Source: Rhodoferax potami
GTDB lineage: Bacteria > Pseudomonadota > Gammaproteobacteria > Burkholderiales > Burkholderiaceae_C
NCBI RefSeq assembly: GCF_032193805.1
Contig: NZ_JAVBIK010000001.1
Span: forward strand, 2,253,001-2,317,000
Reading direction: 5' to 3'
DNA: 64,000 nucleotides
In this document: piece by piece, positions 19,668 through 29,266 of the stretch
How the letters are laid out: each line of letters starts with the position of its first letter
Numbering within the stretch: the stretch's first letter is position 1
The notes under the pieces: generated by a model
Seen by the model: only the letters and a program-made list of their open reading frames with translations
What the model was told of the DNA's origin: nothing
Database searches by the model: none
Translations under genes and position numbers: made by a program

Positions 19668-20954
19668 ATGGTTCCCCATCTCATTACCGCGTTGACCGGT
19701 CCTATCAATGAACTCGAGCAGCGGATCTTGGACTCCATGCCTGCGATCGAGCGTTGGTTCCGCTTGGAGTGGATGGAGCACACGCCCCCGTTCTATACCG
19801 CCGTCGATGTGCGCAATGCGGGTTTCAAGCTCGCGCCGGTGGACACCGACTTCTTCCCCGGTGGCTGGAACAACCTGACCCCTGCCATGCTGCCCTTGGC
19901 CGTGCAGGCGGCCCAAGCGGCGATTGAAAAAATCTGCCCTGAAGCGCGCAACCTGCTGATCATTCCTGACAACAACCTGCGCAGCACCTACTACCTGATG
20001 AATCTGGCCCAGTTGGGGCGCATTTTCAACATGGCCGGTTTGAATGTCCGTATCGGTTCGATCAGCGCAGACATCAAGAAAAGCACCAAAATTGATTTGC
20101 CCGACGGCGATTCGATCACCCTGGACCCGGTAGTGCGCACCAAAGGTCGTTTGGGGGTCAAAGATTTCGACCCGTGCACCATTCTGCTGAACAACGATTT
20201 GCGCGCTGGCGTGCCGGGCATTCTCGAAGACTTGCATGAGCAGTACCTGCTGCCGCCTCTGCACGCCAGTTGGTCGACCCGCCGCAAAAGCACCCACTTC
20301 CGTTGCTACGAAGAGGTGGCCAAGCGCTTTGGCAAGTTGATCGGTGTGGACCATTGGCTGATGACGCCGATGTTCGAACCCTACGGCGTGGTGGATCTGC
20401 AAAGTGCCGAGGGGATTGCCGCTTTGGTGAGCCGCATCGAGGGCATGCTGACCAAGGTCAAGAAAAAATACAAGGAATACGGGATCAAGGAAAAGCCCTT
20501 CCTCGTGATCAAGGCGGACAACCGGACCAGCGGCAACACGATTCTTTCGGTGCGCGACACCAAAGATTTAGAGGCCAAACTCCGCAAAATGGGCGCTGGT
20601 TTGGAAGCCGGGCCCGATCCTCTGGAGCTGATTCTGCAAGAAGGGGTGCTTACCAATGAGCGCGTCAACGATGCGGTGGCCGAGCCGGTGGTCTACCTGA
20701 TGGACCGCTATGTGGTGGGTGGCTTTTACCGGATGCATGCCGAACGCGGGGTCGACGAGAACCTCAGCGCCCCTGGCTCCAGCTACGTGCCACTGGCTTT
20801 CGCTGAGAGTACGCACTTACCTCAGCCCGGTGTGCGCCCCGGTGGAAGTGCACCCAACCGCTTCTACATGTACGGGGTGATTGGCCGCCTAGCCATGCTG
20901 GCAGCCAGCTACGAGCTGGAAGCCACTGACCCCGACGCAGAGCGCTACGACTGA
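19668..20954 (+). CDS. gshA: Glutamate--cysteine ligase (proteobacterial GshA type)
   Basis: First enzyme of glutathione synthesis, 428 residues, joining glutamate and cysteine with ATP. The sequence ([69 protein letters not shown]) matches the family first named from Acidithiobacillus-type GshA, which differs from the E. coli and plant forms. gshB lies 3.3 kb downstream on the same strand, separated by kup and a BenE-type transporter. Confidence 0.93.
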   Translation: MVPHLITALTGPINELEQRILDSMPAIERWFRLEWMEHTPPFYTAVDVRNAGFKLAPVDTDFFPGGWNNLTPAMLPLAVQAAQAAIEKICPEARNLLIIPDNNLRSTYYLMNLAQLGRIFNMAGLNVRIGSISADIKKSTKIDLPDGDSITLDPVVRTKGRLGVKDFDPCTILLNNDLRAGVPGILEDLHEQYLLPPLHASWSTRRKSTHFRCYEEVAKRFGKLIGVDHWLMTPMFEPYGVVDLQSAEGIAALVSRIEGMLTKVKKKYKEYGIKEKPFLVIKADNRTSGNTILSVRDTKDLEAKLRKMGAGLEAGPDPLELILQEGVLTNERVNDAVAEPVVYLMDRYVVGGFYRMHAERGVDENLSAPGSSYVPLAFAESTHLPQPGVRPGGSAPNRFYMYGVIGRLAMLAASYELEATDPDAERYD

Positions 20955-21093
20955 CCGCCGTCAAGCCCTCTCGGGCCCAAGATGCTCCAAGTTGCTGCAG
21001 TGCAACACGGAGCGAAAAAGCCCGAGAAACGCGTGTTTGGTACTTGCCGGCCGGTTTACAAAGCGCAAAATAGCGGTCCCTCAAGGAACGGAA

Positions 21094-21120
21094 CCCGGCG
21101 CTTCATGCAGGCCGGGGGTT
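21094..21120 (+). promoter_or_regulatory. Hairpin with T-run abutting the kup start
   Basis: CCCGGC (21094-21099) can pair with GCCGGG (21111-21116), followed by GGTTTTT and then the GTG start of kup at 21124. The 3' arm holds the only G-rich stretch able to serve as ribosome-binding site. It could act as a gshA terminator, an attenuator, or a translational gate for kup. Confidence 0.45.
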
Positions 21121-21123
21121 TTT

Positions 21124-22992
21124 GTGTCAGCATCCAAATCGTCTCTCGCGGCACTCACGCTTGGTGCCATCGGCGTTGTATACGGCGACATCGGCACTAG
21201 TGTGCTGTACGCGCTCAAAGAGGTCTTCGGCTCCGGCCATGTCCCCTTCACGGAAGAGAATATCTACGGAATTCTCTCCATCTTCTTCTGGACCCTGACG
21301 GTCATCGTCTCCATCAAGTACGTGGTTCTCGTCCTGCGGGCCGACAACCATGGCGAAGGCGGGCTGGTGGCCATGTTGGCCCTGGCGTCCCAGTCGGTTA
21401 AAGACAAACCACAGCTGCGCCGGGTATTGCTGCTGCTGGGCATCTTTGGAACCTGCTTGTTCTATGGCGACGGGGTAATCACCCCGGCCATTTCGGTGCT
21501 GTCTGCCGTGGAGGGTCTGGAGGTGATATCTCCGGGCTTCAAGCGCTTTGTGATCCCGCTCACACTGGTGATTTTGTTTTGCCTGTTTGCCGTGCAAAAG
21601 CGTGGCACAGCCGGCATTGGCAAGTTCTTCGGCCCGATCACCGTGGTCTGGTTCGTCACCATCGCTGTTCTGGGCGTGAGCCACATCATTGACCAGCCGC
21701 GGATCTTGTGGGCGATCAGCCCGCATTACGCCTTGGGCTTCATGTGGAACAACCCCGGCACCACCTTCATCATTCTGGGGGCGGTGGTCTTGTGCGTGAC
21801 CGGCGGCGAGGCCTTGTATGCCGACATGGGGCATTTCGGGAAAAAACCGATCCGCCTGGCCTGGTTTTCTATCGTGATGCCGGCACTCACCCTGAATTAC
21901 TTCGGTCAAGGCGCCCTGTTGCTGGACTACCCGGAGGCGGTCAAAAACCCGTTTTACCTGATGGCGCCTGATTGGGCGTTGCTGCCCCTGGTCGGCCTTG
22001 CCACCATGGCCACTGTGATCGCATCGCAAGCCTTGATCTCGGGCGCGTTCTCGGTGACCAAACAGGTCATCCAATTGGGCTACCTGCCCCGTTTGCGGAT
22101 TGACCACACCAGCGTCAAAGACACCGGCCAAATTTACATGCCGTTTGTGAATTGGGGCTTGTTCGTGGCGATTGTGTTGGCCGTGGTGATGTTCAAGTCC
22201 TCGAGCAATCTGGCGGCGGCCTACGGCATTGCGGTCTGTACCGATATGCTGATCACGACCATCCTGACGTTCTATGTCATCCGCTACAACTGGACGTATC
22301 CGCTGTGGCTGTGCATCGGCGCCACCGGCTTTTTCTTTGTGGTGGACTTCGCCTTCTGGACGTCCAACCTGCTCAAGTTCTTTGAAGGCGGCTGGTTCCC
22401 GCTGGCGATCGGCGGCGCGATCTTTACGCTGATGGTGACTTGGAAAGACGGCCGCAGACTGCTCAACGAAAAACTGCGTGCCGATTCGCTGGATCTATCG
22501 AGCTTTCTGGAAGCGGTCTTTGTTAGTCCACCCGCACGGGTCGAGGGTACAGCCGTGTTTTTGACCGCAGACAAAGGCAGTGTGCCTAACGCCCTGCTGC
22601 ACAACCTCAAGCACAACAAGGTATTGCACGCCAATAATTTGTTTGTGACGGTCAAGAGCCACGAGGTGCCGTGGATCGGCTTGGACAAGCGCTTGCAGAT
22701 CGAGTCGCTTGGCCATGATTGCTGGCAAGTCATCATCAACTACGGCTTCAAAAACGACCCCGATGTGCCCAAGGCCCTGGAGCAGATGCGGGGCCGCGGC
22801 TGCGCCTTAGACGCCATGACCACCAGCTACTTTCTGTCGCGCGATACGGTGGTGCCTACCTTGGGTCAGGGCATGGCGCCGTGGCGTGAAAAGTTGTTTG
22901 CGCAGATGCACCACAACGCGAGTGGCGCTGCCGACTTCTTGAATTTGCCCAACAACTCGGTTGTAGAGCTGGGTTCCAAAATCGAAATCTAA
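21124..22992 (+). CDS. kup: Low-affinity potassium uptake protein Kup
   Basis: K+/H+ symporter of 622 residues with about twelve membrane helices and a cytoplasmic C-terminal domain of some 170 residues. Seen: [21 protein letters not shown], the [19 protein letters not shown] helix, [18 protein letters not shown] and the C-terminal [12 protein letters not shown], all Kup signatures. GTG at 21124 is chosen because it gives the family N-terminus; the upstream open frame shows no homology. A hairpin overlaps the leader. A BenE-type gene follows three bases after the stop. Confidence 0.95.
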   Translation: MSASKSSLAALTLGAIGVVYGDIGTSVLYALKEVFGSGHVPFTEENIYGILSIFFWTLTVIVSIKYVVLVLRADNHGEGGLVAMLALASQSVKDKPQLRRVLLLLGIFGTCLFYGDGVITPAISVLSAVEGLEVISPGFKRFVIPLTLVILFCLFAVQKRGTAGIGKFFGPITVVWFVTIAVLGVSHIIDQPRILWAISPHYALGFMWNNPGTTFIILGAVVLCVTGGEALYADMGHFGKKPIRLAWFSIVMPALTLNYFGQGALLLDYPEAVKNPFYLMAPDWALLPLVGLATMATVIASQALISGAFSVTKQVIQLGYLPRLRIDHTSVKDTGQIYMPFVNWGLFVAIVLAVVMFKSSSNLAAAYGIAVCTDMLITTILTFYVIRYNWTYPLWLCIGATGFFFVVDFAFWTSNLLKFFEGGWFPLAIGGAIFTLMVTWKDGRRLLNEKLRADSLDLSSFLEAVFVSPPARVEGTAVFLTADKGSVPNALLHNLKHNKVLHANNLFVTVKSHEVPWIGLDKRLQIESLGHDCWQVIINYGFKNDPDVPKALEQMRGRGCALDAMTTSYFLSRDTVVPTLGQGMAPWREKLFAQMHHNASGAADFLNLPNNSVVELGSKIEI

Positions 22993-22995
22993 GCG

Positions 22996-24261
22996 ATGGA
23001 GCCCCGCCGCTCCGCTGTTGCTCAGGTCGTTGACAATCTGCCCATGCATTTTTTCAAAGACCTAAGTCTCTCGGCCTTCACGGCCGGTTTTGTGGCAGTA
23101 TTGGTGGGCTTTACGAGTTCGGTGGCGATCGTGTTCCAGGCAGCGCTGGCGCTGGGCGCCACGCCGGACATGGTGGCCTCATGGATGTGGGCCTTGGGCA
23201 TCGGCATGGGGTTGTGCACCTTGTTGCCCTCCCTTTGGCTCAGGAAGCCGGTGATGGTGGCCTGGAGCACTCCGGGTGCCGCGGTGCTGGCGACCGCTGC
23301 GACCGCCGGCGGATTCACCATGGCGGACGGCGTAGGCGCTTTTATCCTGTGTGCCGTCTTGATCACGGTGGCAGGCGCGACCGGTTGGTTCGAACGGGTG
23401 ATGAACAAGATCCCTTTGTCGCTGGCTTCTGCATTGTTGGCCGGGGTGTTGGCGCGGTTTGGTTTGCAGGGTTTTGCCGCGGCGCAAACTGCCCTGCCTC
23501 TGGTGGGCTTGATGTTGGTGACTTACCTGGCGGGCAAGCGCTGGGCTCCGCGCTATGCCGTGCCGCTCACGCTGCTGATTGCTATTGTTTTTGTAGCTGC
23601 TCGCGCTGAATTCATCAGCACGGACATTCATTTTGGCTTCACTATGCCGGTGTTTGTGGCGCCGGCGTTTTCGCTCGCGGCCTTCATCAGCATGTCGCTG
23701 CCGCTTTTTGTGGTGACCATGGCGTCGCAAAATCTACCGGGGGTGGCGGCGATTCAGGCGGCGGGCTTTGCAGACCGCCGAGCACAAGGGGGCGACGCTG
23801 GTATCCCCGTGTCCAAGGTCATTACCCTTACGGGCGCAATGACGCTGGTGCTGGCTCCGTTTGGTGCATTCGCACTGAATCTCAGCGCCATTACAGCTGC
23901 CATTTGCATGGGGCCAGAGGCACATGCCCGGCCCGAACGGCGCTACACCGCTGCTGCGTCTTGCGGGGCTATTTATCTGGTGATTGGCCTCTTTGGCGCC
24001 GCCATTACCGGCGTGCTCACGGCCTTTCCCAAAGAGCTGGTGGCGGCCATTGCCGGGCTGGCGTTGCTGGGCACCATTGGTGGCGCCTTGCACACGGCGG
24101 TGCAAGACGAGCGGAACCGCGAGGCGGCCCTGATTACTTTTCTGGTCACCCTGAGCGGGGTGGTAATAGCCGGCGTCGGCTCCGCCTTTTGGGGTGTGGT
24201 GGCAGGCGTGTTGGCGCTTTTGGTGCAACATACCGGTCGCGTGCCCTCAAGCAAGGCTTGA
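22996..24261 (+). CDS. Benzoate/H+ symporter BenE family transporter
   Basis: Membrane protein of 421 residues with about twelve helices. Seen: FTAGFVAVLVGFTSSVAIVFQAA near the N-terminus, WSTPGAAVLATAA, VVTMASQNLPGVAAIQAAGF and a C-terminal LVQHTGRVPS, as in BenE/YdcO. Family members import benzoate, but no aromatic-degradation gene is nearby, so substrate is uncertain. ATG at 23044 (MHFFKDLSLS) fits relatives better than the ATG at 22996; both lack a clear RBS. A repeat copy is read in frame near residue 195 (IAIVFVAARA). Confidence 0.88.
   Translation: MEPRRSAVAQVVDNLPMHFFKDLSLSAFTAGFVAVLVGFTSSVAIVFQAALALGATPDMVASWMWALGIGMGLCTLLPSLWLRKPVMVAWSTPGAAVLATAATAGGFTMADGVGAFILCAVLITVAGATGWFERVMNKIPLSLASALLAGVLARFGLQGFAAAQTALPLVGLMLVTYLAGKRWAPRYAVPLTLLIAIVFVAARAEFISTDIHFGFTMPVFVAPAFSLAAFISMSLPLFVVTMASQNLPGVAAIQAAGFADRRAQGGDAGIPVSKVITLTGAMTLVLAPFGAFALNLSAITAAICMGPEAHARPERRYTAAASCGAIYLVIGLFGAAITGVLTAFPKELVAAIAGLALLGTIGGALHTAVQDERNREAALITFLVTLSGVVIAGVGSAFWGVVAGVLALLVQHTGRVPSSKA
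23581..23621 (+). repeat. Dispersed 41-bp palindromic repeat, copy 3 (inside the BenE-type gene)
   Basis: GCTAT-N7-GTAGC-N5-GCGC-N11-GCAC with exact spacing (23581-23585, 23593-23597, 23603-23606, 23618-23621; one mismatch in the last block). Read in frame at a membrane helix-loop boundary. Confidence 0.6.
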
Positions 24262-24314
24262 CGGGCTCCGTTGCCTCCTTGGGGCAGCACCCTTATTTTT
24301 TGCAAAGAGACAGC

Positions 24315-25286
24315 ATGCACATTCTTTTCGTGGCCGATCCGCTGGAATCCTTCAAGATTTACAAAGACACCACCTTTTCCATGATGCGCGAGGCCCAGAA
24401 GCGCGGCCACCGCATCAGCGCCTGCGAGCCCAAAGACATCATGTGGCAGCGCGGCGGCATGGTCACCGCCTATGTGCGGGATATCACCCTGACCGGTGAG
24501 TCCGATGTCTGGTTCACCGCAGCCCAGAGCAAGCCGGACGAACGCCCGCAGGCCATCAAAGATTTCGACTGTGTGGTGATGCGCAAAGACCCGCCGTTTG
24601 ATAGCGAGTTTTTTTATGCCACCCACCTCTTGGAGCAAGCCGAGCGCGAGGGTGCCAAGGTGTTCAACAAGCCGCGGGCTTTGCGGGATCATCCCGAGAA
24701 GCTGGCGATTCTCGAGTTCCCCCAGTTCATTGGTCCGACGTTGGTGACACGGGATGCTGAGGATGTGCGGCGCTTTCATGCCGAGCATCGCGACATCATT
24801 TTGAAGCCGCTCGACGGCATGGGCGGCATGGGGATCTTCCGCGTCAAAGACGATGGCTTGAACCTCGGCGGCATCATCGAGACCCTCAACAAAGACGGTG
24901 CCCAGACCCTGATGGTGCAGAAGTTTTTGCCCGCCATCAGTGAAGGTGACAAGCGGGTGCTTGTCATCGGCGGCAAGCCTGTACCGTTTTGCCTTGCGCG
25001 CATTCCCCAAGGGGGTGAGGTGCGCGGCAATCTGGCTGCAGGGGGCAAAGGGGTGGCTCAGCCGCTCTCCGACAGCGACCGTGCGGTGGCAGAAGCCTTG
25101 GGGCCCATCTTGGCCGCACGTGGCTTGCTTTTGGTGGGTTTGGACATCATTGGTGACAGCCTGACCGAAATCAACGTCACCAGCCCGACCTGCTTCCAGG
25201 AGATCACCGACCAAACAGGCTTCAATGTGCCGGTGATGTTTATCGACGCGCTGGAAGCGGCGGTGGCGGCTCACCCCGGCGTTTGA
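24315..25286 (+). CDS. gshB: Glutathione synthase
   Basis: ATP-grasp ligase of 323 residues that adds glycine to gamma-glutamylcysteine. Seen: MHILFVADPLESFKIYKDTT, VVMRKDPPFDSEFFYATHLL, the ATP-grasp lysine region DIILKPLDGMGGMGIFR, and INVTSPTCFQEITDQTG. The start at 24315 follows a GAGACAGC leader and matches the family N-terminus. Probably cotranscribed with gshA-kup-benE, or from its own promoter in the 53-base gap. Confidence 0.96.
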   Translation: MHILFVADPLESFKIYKDTTFSMMREAQKRGHRISACEPKDIMWQRGGMVTAYVRDITLTGESDVWFTAAQSKPDERPQAIKDFDCVVMRKDPPFDSEFFYATHLLEQAEREGAKVFNKPRALRDHPEKLAILEFPQFIGPTLVTRDAEDVRRFHAEHRDIILKPLDGMGGMGIFRVKDDGLNLGGIIETLNKDGAQTLMVQKFLPAISEGDKRVLVIGGKPVPFCLARIPQGGEVRGNLAAGGKGVAQPLSDSDRAVAEALGPILAARGLLLVGLDIIGDSLTEINVTSPTCFQEITDQTGFNVPVMFIDALEAAVAAHPGV

Positions 25287-25313
25287 GCCTATTCCTTTTT
25301 TTGAAAGGTCTGT

Positions 25314-25781
25314 ATGTCTGAATCTACTGCGGTGGTGATGCCGGTGCCTGCTACCAACCCGGCGCCTTTGTCGCCTTTTCATCTGGCTTTTCCGGTGCAC
25401 GATCTCGCGGCCGCCCGCCGGTTTTATGGCGAGACACTGGGCTGCCCCGAGGGCCGCAGTTCCCCGGATTGGATCGACTTCAATTTCTATGGGCATCAGA
25501 TCGTGGCCCACCTTTCACCTGGCGAATGCGGCAGTGCGGCCCGCAGCGCGGTCGATGGCCATGGCGTGCCGGTGCGCCATTTCGGTATTGTGTTGCCCAT
25601 GGCGGATTGGGAGGCCATGGCATCCCGCCTGCAAGCGCAAGGCACGGAGTTCGTGATTGAGCCCTACATCCGGTTCAAAGGCGAGCCGGGTGAACAGGCA
25701 ACCATGTTCTTCTTGGACCCCTCGGGTAACGCGATTGAAGTGAAAGCGTTTTCGGACATCGGCCGTTTGTTTGCCAAATAA
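25314..25781 (+). CDS. VOC family protein (glyoxalase/dioxygenase-like)
   Basis: Protein of 155 residues with two betaalphabetabetabeta units of the vicinal-oxygen-chelate fold. Seen: [19 protein letters not shown] (first metal-ligand strand), [16 protein letters not shown], and [15 protein letters not shown] with a glutamate ligand. GAAAGG precedes the ATG. The position after gshB tempts a glutathione-linked lyase role, but the family spans many reactions and the substrate is not determined. Confidence 0.87.
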   Translation: MSESTAVVMPVPATNPAPLSPFHLAFPVHDLAAARRFYGETLGCPEGRSSPDWIDFNFYGHQIVAHLSPGECGSAARSAVDGHGVPVRHFGIVLPMADWEAMASRLQAQGTEFVIEPYIRFKGEPGEQATMFFLDPSGNAIEVKAFSDIGRLFAK

Positions 25782-25791
25782 GTCCGCATTG

Positions 25792-25848
25792 GGGGCTGAC
25801 ATAGTTCACAGATAGCCGGTTTCGCTGCAAAAGCGGCCAATCAGCCCC
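25792..25848. other. Nested inverted repeat between VOC and PKD-like genes
   Basis: GGGGCTGA (25792-25799) pairs with TCAGCCCC (25841-25848), enclosing a smaller GCCGGTTTCGC / GCGGC hairpin. There is no T-run. It may mark the 3' end of the gsh-region mRNA or be a degenerate relative of the dispersed repeat, whose tail in other copies reads GCGC...GGCTGA. Confidence 0.4.
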
Positions 25849-25938
25849 TAGCGCTATGGGCGAGCTAGTCACACAATGGCTGCTGTAGCGCGCTGGCCAA
25901 CCGGGTGCAGCGGCTCGCAATTCTTTGGAGACCGCCCC

Positions 25939-26517
25939 ATGACATCACGTACTCTCGCTTCCATCCTGACTGCCGCAAGCCTCTTGCTCGCCGGCGCTGC
26001 CCAAGCCCAGCTCCTTGGCACGATCACGGCGTCGTCCACCAACGTCAAAGTGGGCGAGCCCGTGACCATCACGGCCAACATTGATGTGATCAACGCCAAC
26101 TACTGCGGATTCGTGGTGGGCTTTGGTGATGGCACCTTCAAGGACGCCGTCAGTAACGTCAGCACCCCTGTGCCCTTGGTGATCACCCGCACCTTTGACA
26201 AGCCGGGCTCCTACCATGTCACGCTGGGCGGCAAGAACGTCCAGAACCACCCTAATTGCGGCGGCCCAGAGCGGGCGGTCGACATCACCGTCACCGGGGT
26301 TGCAAAAGCCGCCGCGCCCGTGGCGTCCGCTGCTGTGAAAGCTGCAGAGGTCTGCGAAAAGCCTTGGAAGCTGTCCGGCAAACTCAACGCCAAAACCGGT
26401 ACCTTCACCTGCGCGGCCAAGGCCGGGACCGCATTCCCCGCCGTGAAGCCGGTGTGTAGCGGCGACTTGAGCTATTTTGAGAACAGCAAAAAAGGCCAGT
26501 ACGGCTGCAAGCCTTAA
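25939..26517 (+). CDS. Secreted PKD-like domain protein, function unknown
   Basis: Protein of 192 residues. Seen: a cleavable signal peptide (SILTAASLLLAGAAQA), then a PKD/Ig-like beta-sandwich with the diagnostic FGDGTF and RTFDKPGSYHVTL turns, then an alanine-rich linker and a C-terminal cysteine-containing segment (CEKPWKL ... CSGDLSYFENSKKGQYGCKP). Six cysteines suggest disulfides in the periplasm or outside. The ATG at 25939 was chosen for the intact signal peptide. PKD domains usually mediate protein or glycan contacts; role here unknown. Confidence 0.82.
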   Translation: MTSRTLASILTAASLLLAGAAQAQLLGTITASSTNVKVGEPVTITANIDVINANYCGFVVGFGDGTFKDAVSNVSTPVPLVITRTFDKPGSYHVTLGGKNVQNHPNCGGPERAVDITVTGVAKAAAPVASAAVKAAEVCEKPWKLSGKLNAKTGTFTCAAKAGTAFPAVKPVCSGDLSYFENSKKGQYGCKP

Positions 26518-26571
26518 GTGCGACGCGGGTGCGGCCCTATGGCCATTCACCCGCAGCAGGTCGTGTGATCG

Positions 26572-27462
26572 TTAATTCGCAGCAGGGGCTGCCAGGGCTG
26601 CGGCTTTGGCAGCCTCTTCTGCTTGTCGCTGGGCCGCAGCCGCAGCCGCAGCGGCCGTCAGGGTGGTTTTGCACACAGCGCGCATAACCGGCCGGCCTTC
26701 AACAAAGGCTTGCAACTCACCCGACTCCATGGCCACCCAAGCCTCATTGGTCGTCAAGGGTTCGGTCACCACGATCACCTGGCGGTCCTCGGGGCCGTTG
26801 AGGTCAGACAAATCGACCGTCACATCCTCATCCTTGAGCTGTACTTCTGGGAACGGGTGTTGCCGGGACACGTAACACAGCTTAGTGCTGGCATGGGCCC
26901 ACAGCGCCTGACCGTTGCTGAGCAAAAAGTTGAAGGTCCCGTGCCGCGCGATTTGGGGCACCAACTCCGACAGGGTGTTGGTTAACTCCTCGACCGAGGG
27001 CACCGTGACATGCGATTTGTTGAGCTCTTGGAGCAGCCAGCAGAATGCCAGTTCGCTGTCGGTGCTGCCGACCGGCTTGAAGCTGCCGTGCAAGGGCGGT
27101 TGGAATTCTTTCAGGTCGCCATTGTGGGCAAACACCCAGTAGCGGCCCCAGAGTTCCCGTGTGAAGGGGTGGCAGTTCTCGAGGGTCACCGCACCGACGG
27201 TGGCTTTGCGCACATGCGCCACCACGTTGTGGCTTTTGATCGGGTAGGACTTGAGCATCTTCGCAATCGGCGAGGTTGCTGCACTTTCCTTGTCCACAAA
27301 TTGCCGGGCTGCTTTGCCGGGCAGATTGCCTTCGCTTTCAAAGAAAGCGATGCCCCAGCCATCGGAATGGTGGTCTGTGCAGCCGCCCCGTTGCGAAAAC
27401 CCGGTGAAGCTCAGGGTCAGGCTGGCCGGCAAGCGGCTGTTCATTCCTAGCAATTGACACAT
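26572..27462 (-). CDS. Class II glutamine amidotransferase
   Basis: N-terminal nucleophile hydrolase of 296 residues, YafJ-like. Seen: catalytic Cys2 after Met removal (MCQLLGMNSRLPASLTLSF), the RGG and HSDGWGIAFF motifs, RKATVG and FAHNGDL. It would release ammonia from glutamine, but no synthase domain is fused, and the YafJ group has no settled physiological role. The C-terminal 35 residues are almost pure Ala/Glu/Gln, a low-complexity helical tail that is unusual for the family. Confidence 0.9.
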   Translation of the reverse strand: MCQLLGMNSRLPASLTLSFTGFSQRGGCTDHHSDGWGIAFFESEGNLPGKAARQFVDKESAATSPIAKMLKSYPIKSHNVVAHVRKATVGAVTLENCHPFTRELWGRYWVFAHNGDLKEFQPPLHGSFKPVGSTDSELAFCWLLQELNKSHVTVPSVEELTNTLSELVPQIARHGTFNFLLSNGQALWAHASTKLCYVSRQHPFPEVQLKDEDVTVDLSDLNGPEDRQVIVVTEPLTTNEAWVAMESGELQAFVEGRPVMRAVCKTTLTAAAAAAAAQRQAEEAAKAAALAAPAAN

Positions 27463-27490
27463 GGAAACAGTTTACTCCGCAGGATGGGGT

Positions 27491-27682
27491 TCACGTGCGT
27501 GGTTCAGACCACAGTTTGCCGCCGGTCGACCAGTTTTCGCGCTTCACCTCGGTGATGATGATGTCCACCGCCTCCGGCGAGCAACCCAGCGTTTCCGCGG
27601 TGACCCGCGTCACTTCTTCCACCAGCTTTTTCTTTTGCTCGGGGGAGCGACCTTCAAACATTTCAACGTGGTAGGTGGGCAT
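27491..27682 (-). CDS. 4-oxalocrotonate tautomerase family protein
   Basis: Very small enzyme of 63 residues starting Met-Pro, so Pro2 becomes the N-terminal catalytic base (MPTYHVEMFEGRSPEQKKK). The rest, LVEEVTRVTAETLGCSPEAVDIIITEV, matches the beta-alpha-beta tautomerase unit that forms hexamers. Divergent from the GT39 gene and just upstream of the amidotransferase on the same strand. The natural substrate is not evident; no aromatic meta-cleavage genes are near. Confidence 0.88.
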   Translation of the reverse strand: MPTYHVEMFEGRSPEQKKKLVEEVTRVTAETLGCSPEAVDIIITEVKRENWSTGGKLWSEPRT

Positions 27683-27752
27683 GGTGTTCTTTCAAAGGGG
27701 ATAAGGCGCGCAGATTAGACTGCGGGATTCTTATTTTCCTCCGACTCGTCCT

Positions 27753-29261
27753 TTGCAATTTTTGTTCCCTCCTTCCAGGCATTGGATCGCCCATCGGGTG
27801 TTGTGGCTGGTTTTTTTGCTGCACGCCGTGTGGGGTGCGGTGCTGGGCCTGTCGGTCGATGAGGCGCATTACCTCTTGTATGCCGCCCATCCGGCGCTCA
27901 GTTACTTCGACCATCCCCCATTGGTGGGCTGGGTGCAAATGCCCTTGGTGGCGTTGAATGCCCCCGTTGCGGTGTTGCGCCTGGTGCCCGGCCTGTGCTG
28001 GCTGTTAACCGTCTGGGGTGTACACCGGCTGACTTTGCGGATGTGGGCAGGACATGCCAAGTCGAACCAAGCGGCCTTGGCTGCGGTTATGGCCTTGGCG
28101 CTGGCGCCTTTGTTGCATGTGCTGGGTATTGGCTTGCTGCCCGACACCCTGCTGATGCTGTTGACAGTTGCTCTGATGCACCAGACCTGGACCCTGATGC
28201 AGCCCGGTGCCATGCACCGCAGCGCACCGTGGTGGGTGATGGGTGGTTTGCTAGGGCTGGCAGGTCTGGCCAAATACACGGCGGTTTTCACGGCGGTGGC
28301 CATTGCGCTGTGTCTTGTGCGAGCCCATGGCTGGCGGCTGTTTCGTGTGCCGGCCTTGTGGGGCGGCATGGCCCTCGCGGCCCTGCTGATCAGCCCGGTC
28401 TTGGTGTGGAACGCCCAGAACGGCTGGATATCGTTTGCCTACCAGCTGGCGCATGGCAAAGGCAGCGTGTGGCAGGCCGTGCATGTGCTGCGCTTTTTGC
28501 TCACCCAAGCGGTGGTGTTTGGGCCTTTGTGGTGGTGGGCCGTGGTCGGGTGGCACAGCGCTCCGCAGGCCATGCGGAGCCTGGTGGGCCTGTTCGCTGT
28601 TCCCTTCGTGATCTTTGCCTACATGGCAGGAGGTGGCACTGCGCTGCCGCATTGGACAGCGCCTGCCTGGGTCGCGCTGACCCCGTTCGCAGGCATGGGG
28701 CTGGCACTGGCTTGGCAAGGGCGCATGCGCGCGGTGCTGAAAGGTCTGGGCGTGCTGCAGGCGGTGGTGTGCCTGGCCTTGCTGGGCCTGATGGGCAGTG
28801 CCGGTTGGCCGCTGGTGCCCCGGAGTGACGCCGCGGTGGCGCCCCAACCCAATCCTTTTGCAGACCTGCATGGCTGGGACGAGGCCGGCGCCCGCGCCAG
28901 CGCTTTGGCTGCTCAGCACGGGCTCTCGCGGGTGGCGGTGCAAAACTGGACATTGGCGAGCCGCCTGGGTTGGTACGCGCGGCCACTGCCCGTGTTTGTG
29001 CTGGAGGAGGGCGATTCGCAATTCCAGCTGTGGTCCGGTCCGTTGCCCGCAGGCGAAGGTGCGTTGCTGGTGGACTGGTCGCATATGGCCTACGACCCGC
29101 CGGTGGGAGCGCAGGGGTTTGCCACTTGCCAATTGCTCGAAAGCCTGCCGGTGCAGCACATCGGCATGCCATTGGCCCGCTTCCGTTTTTACGATTGCCG
29201 CGGCTGGGCAGGCGCCACACCGCAGCCGCGCCTTACACTCGCGCCCATTTCCCGGAACTGA
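27753..29261 (+). CDS. Glycosyltransferase family 39 protein (ArnT/PMT-like)
   Basis: Polytopic membrane protein of 502 residues with about ten helices and a C-terminal periplasmic part. Seen: a first periplasmic loop with LSVDEAHYLLYAAHPALSYF and DHPPLVGW, the acidic and HPP signature of GT39 enzymes that move a sugar from a polyprenyl-phosphate carrier to lipid A or protein. TTG start. The PAP2 gene follows six bases after the stop, a common pairing because PAP2 enzymes recycle the lipid carrier. Confidence 0.85.
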   Translation: MQFLFPPSRHWIAHRVLWLVFLLHAVWGAVLGLSVDEAHYLLYAAHPALSYFDHPPLVGWVQMPLVALNAPVAVLRLVPGLCWLLTVWGVHRLTLRMWAGHAKSNQAALAAVMALALAPLLHVLGIGLLPDTLLMLLTVALMHQTWTLMQPGAMHRSAPWWVMGGLLGLAGLAKYTAVFTAVAIALCLVRAHGWRLFRVPALWGGMALAALLISPVLVWNAQNGWISFAYQLAHGKGSVWQAVHVLRFLLTQAVVFGPLWWWAVVGWHSAPQAMRSLVGLFAVPFVIFAYMAGGGTALPHWTAPAWVALTPFAGMGLALAWQGRMRAVLKGLGVLQAVVCLALLGLMGSAGWPLVPRSDAAVAPQPNPFADLHGWDEAGARASALAAQHGLSRVAVQNWTLASRLGWYARPLPVFVLEEGDSQFQLWSGPLPAGEGALLVDWSHMAYDPPVGAQGFATCQLLESLPVQHIGMPLARFRFYDCRGWAGATPQPRLTLAPISRN

Positions 29262-29266
29262 ACGCC

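Noticed and set aside
25841..25880. TCAGCCCCTAGCGC... as a tenth repeat copy
   Set aside because: It has the tail-like start, but the N11 spacing and the GCTAT/ATAGC arms fail.
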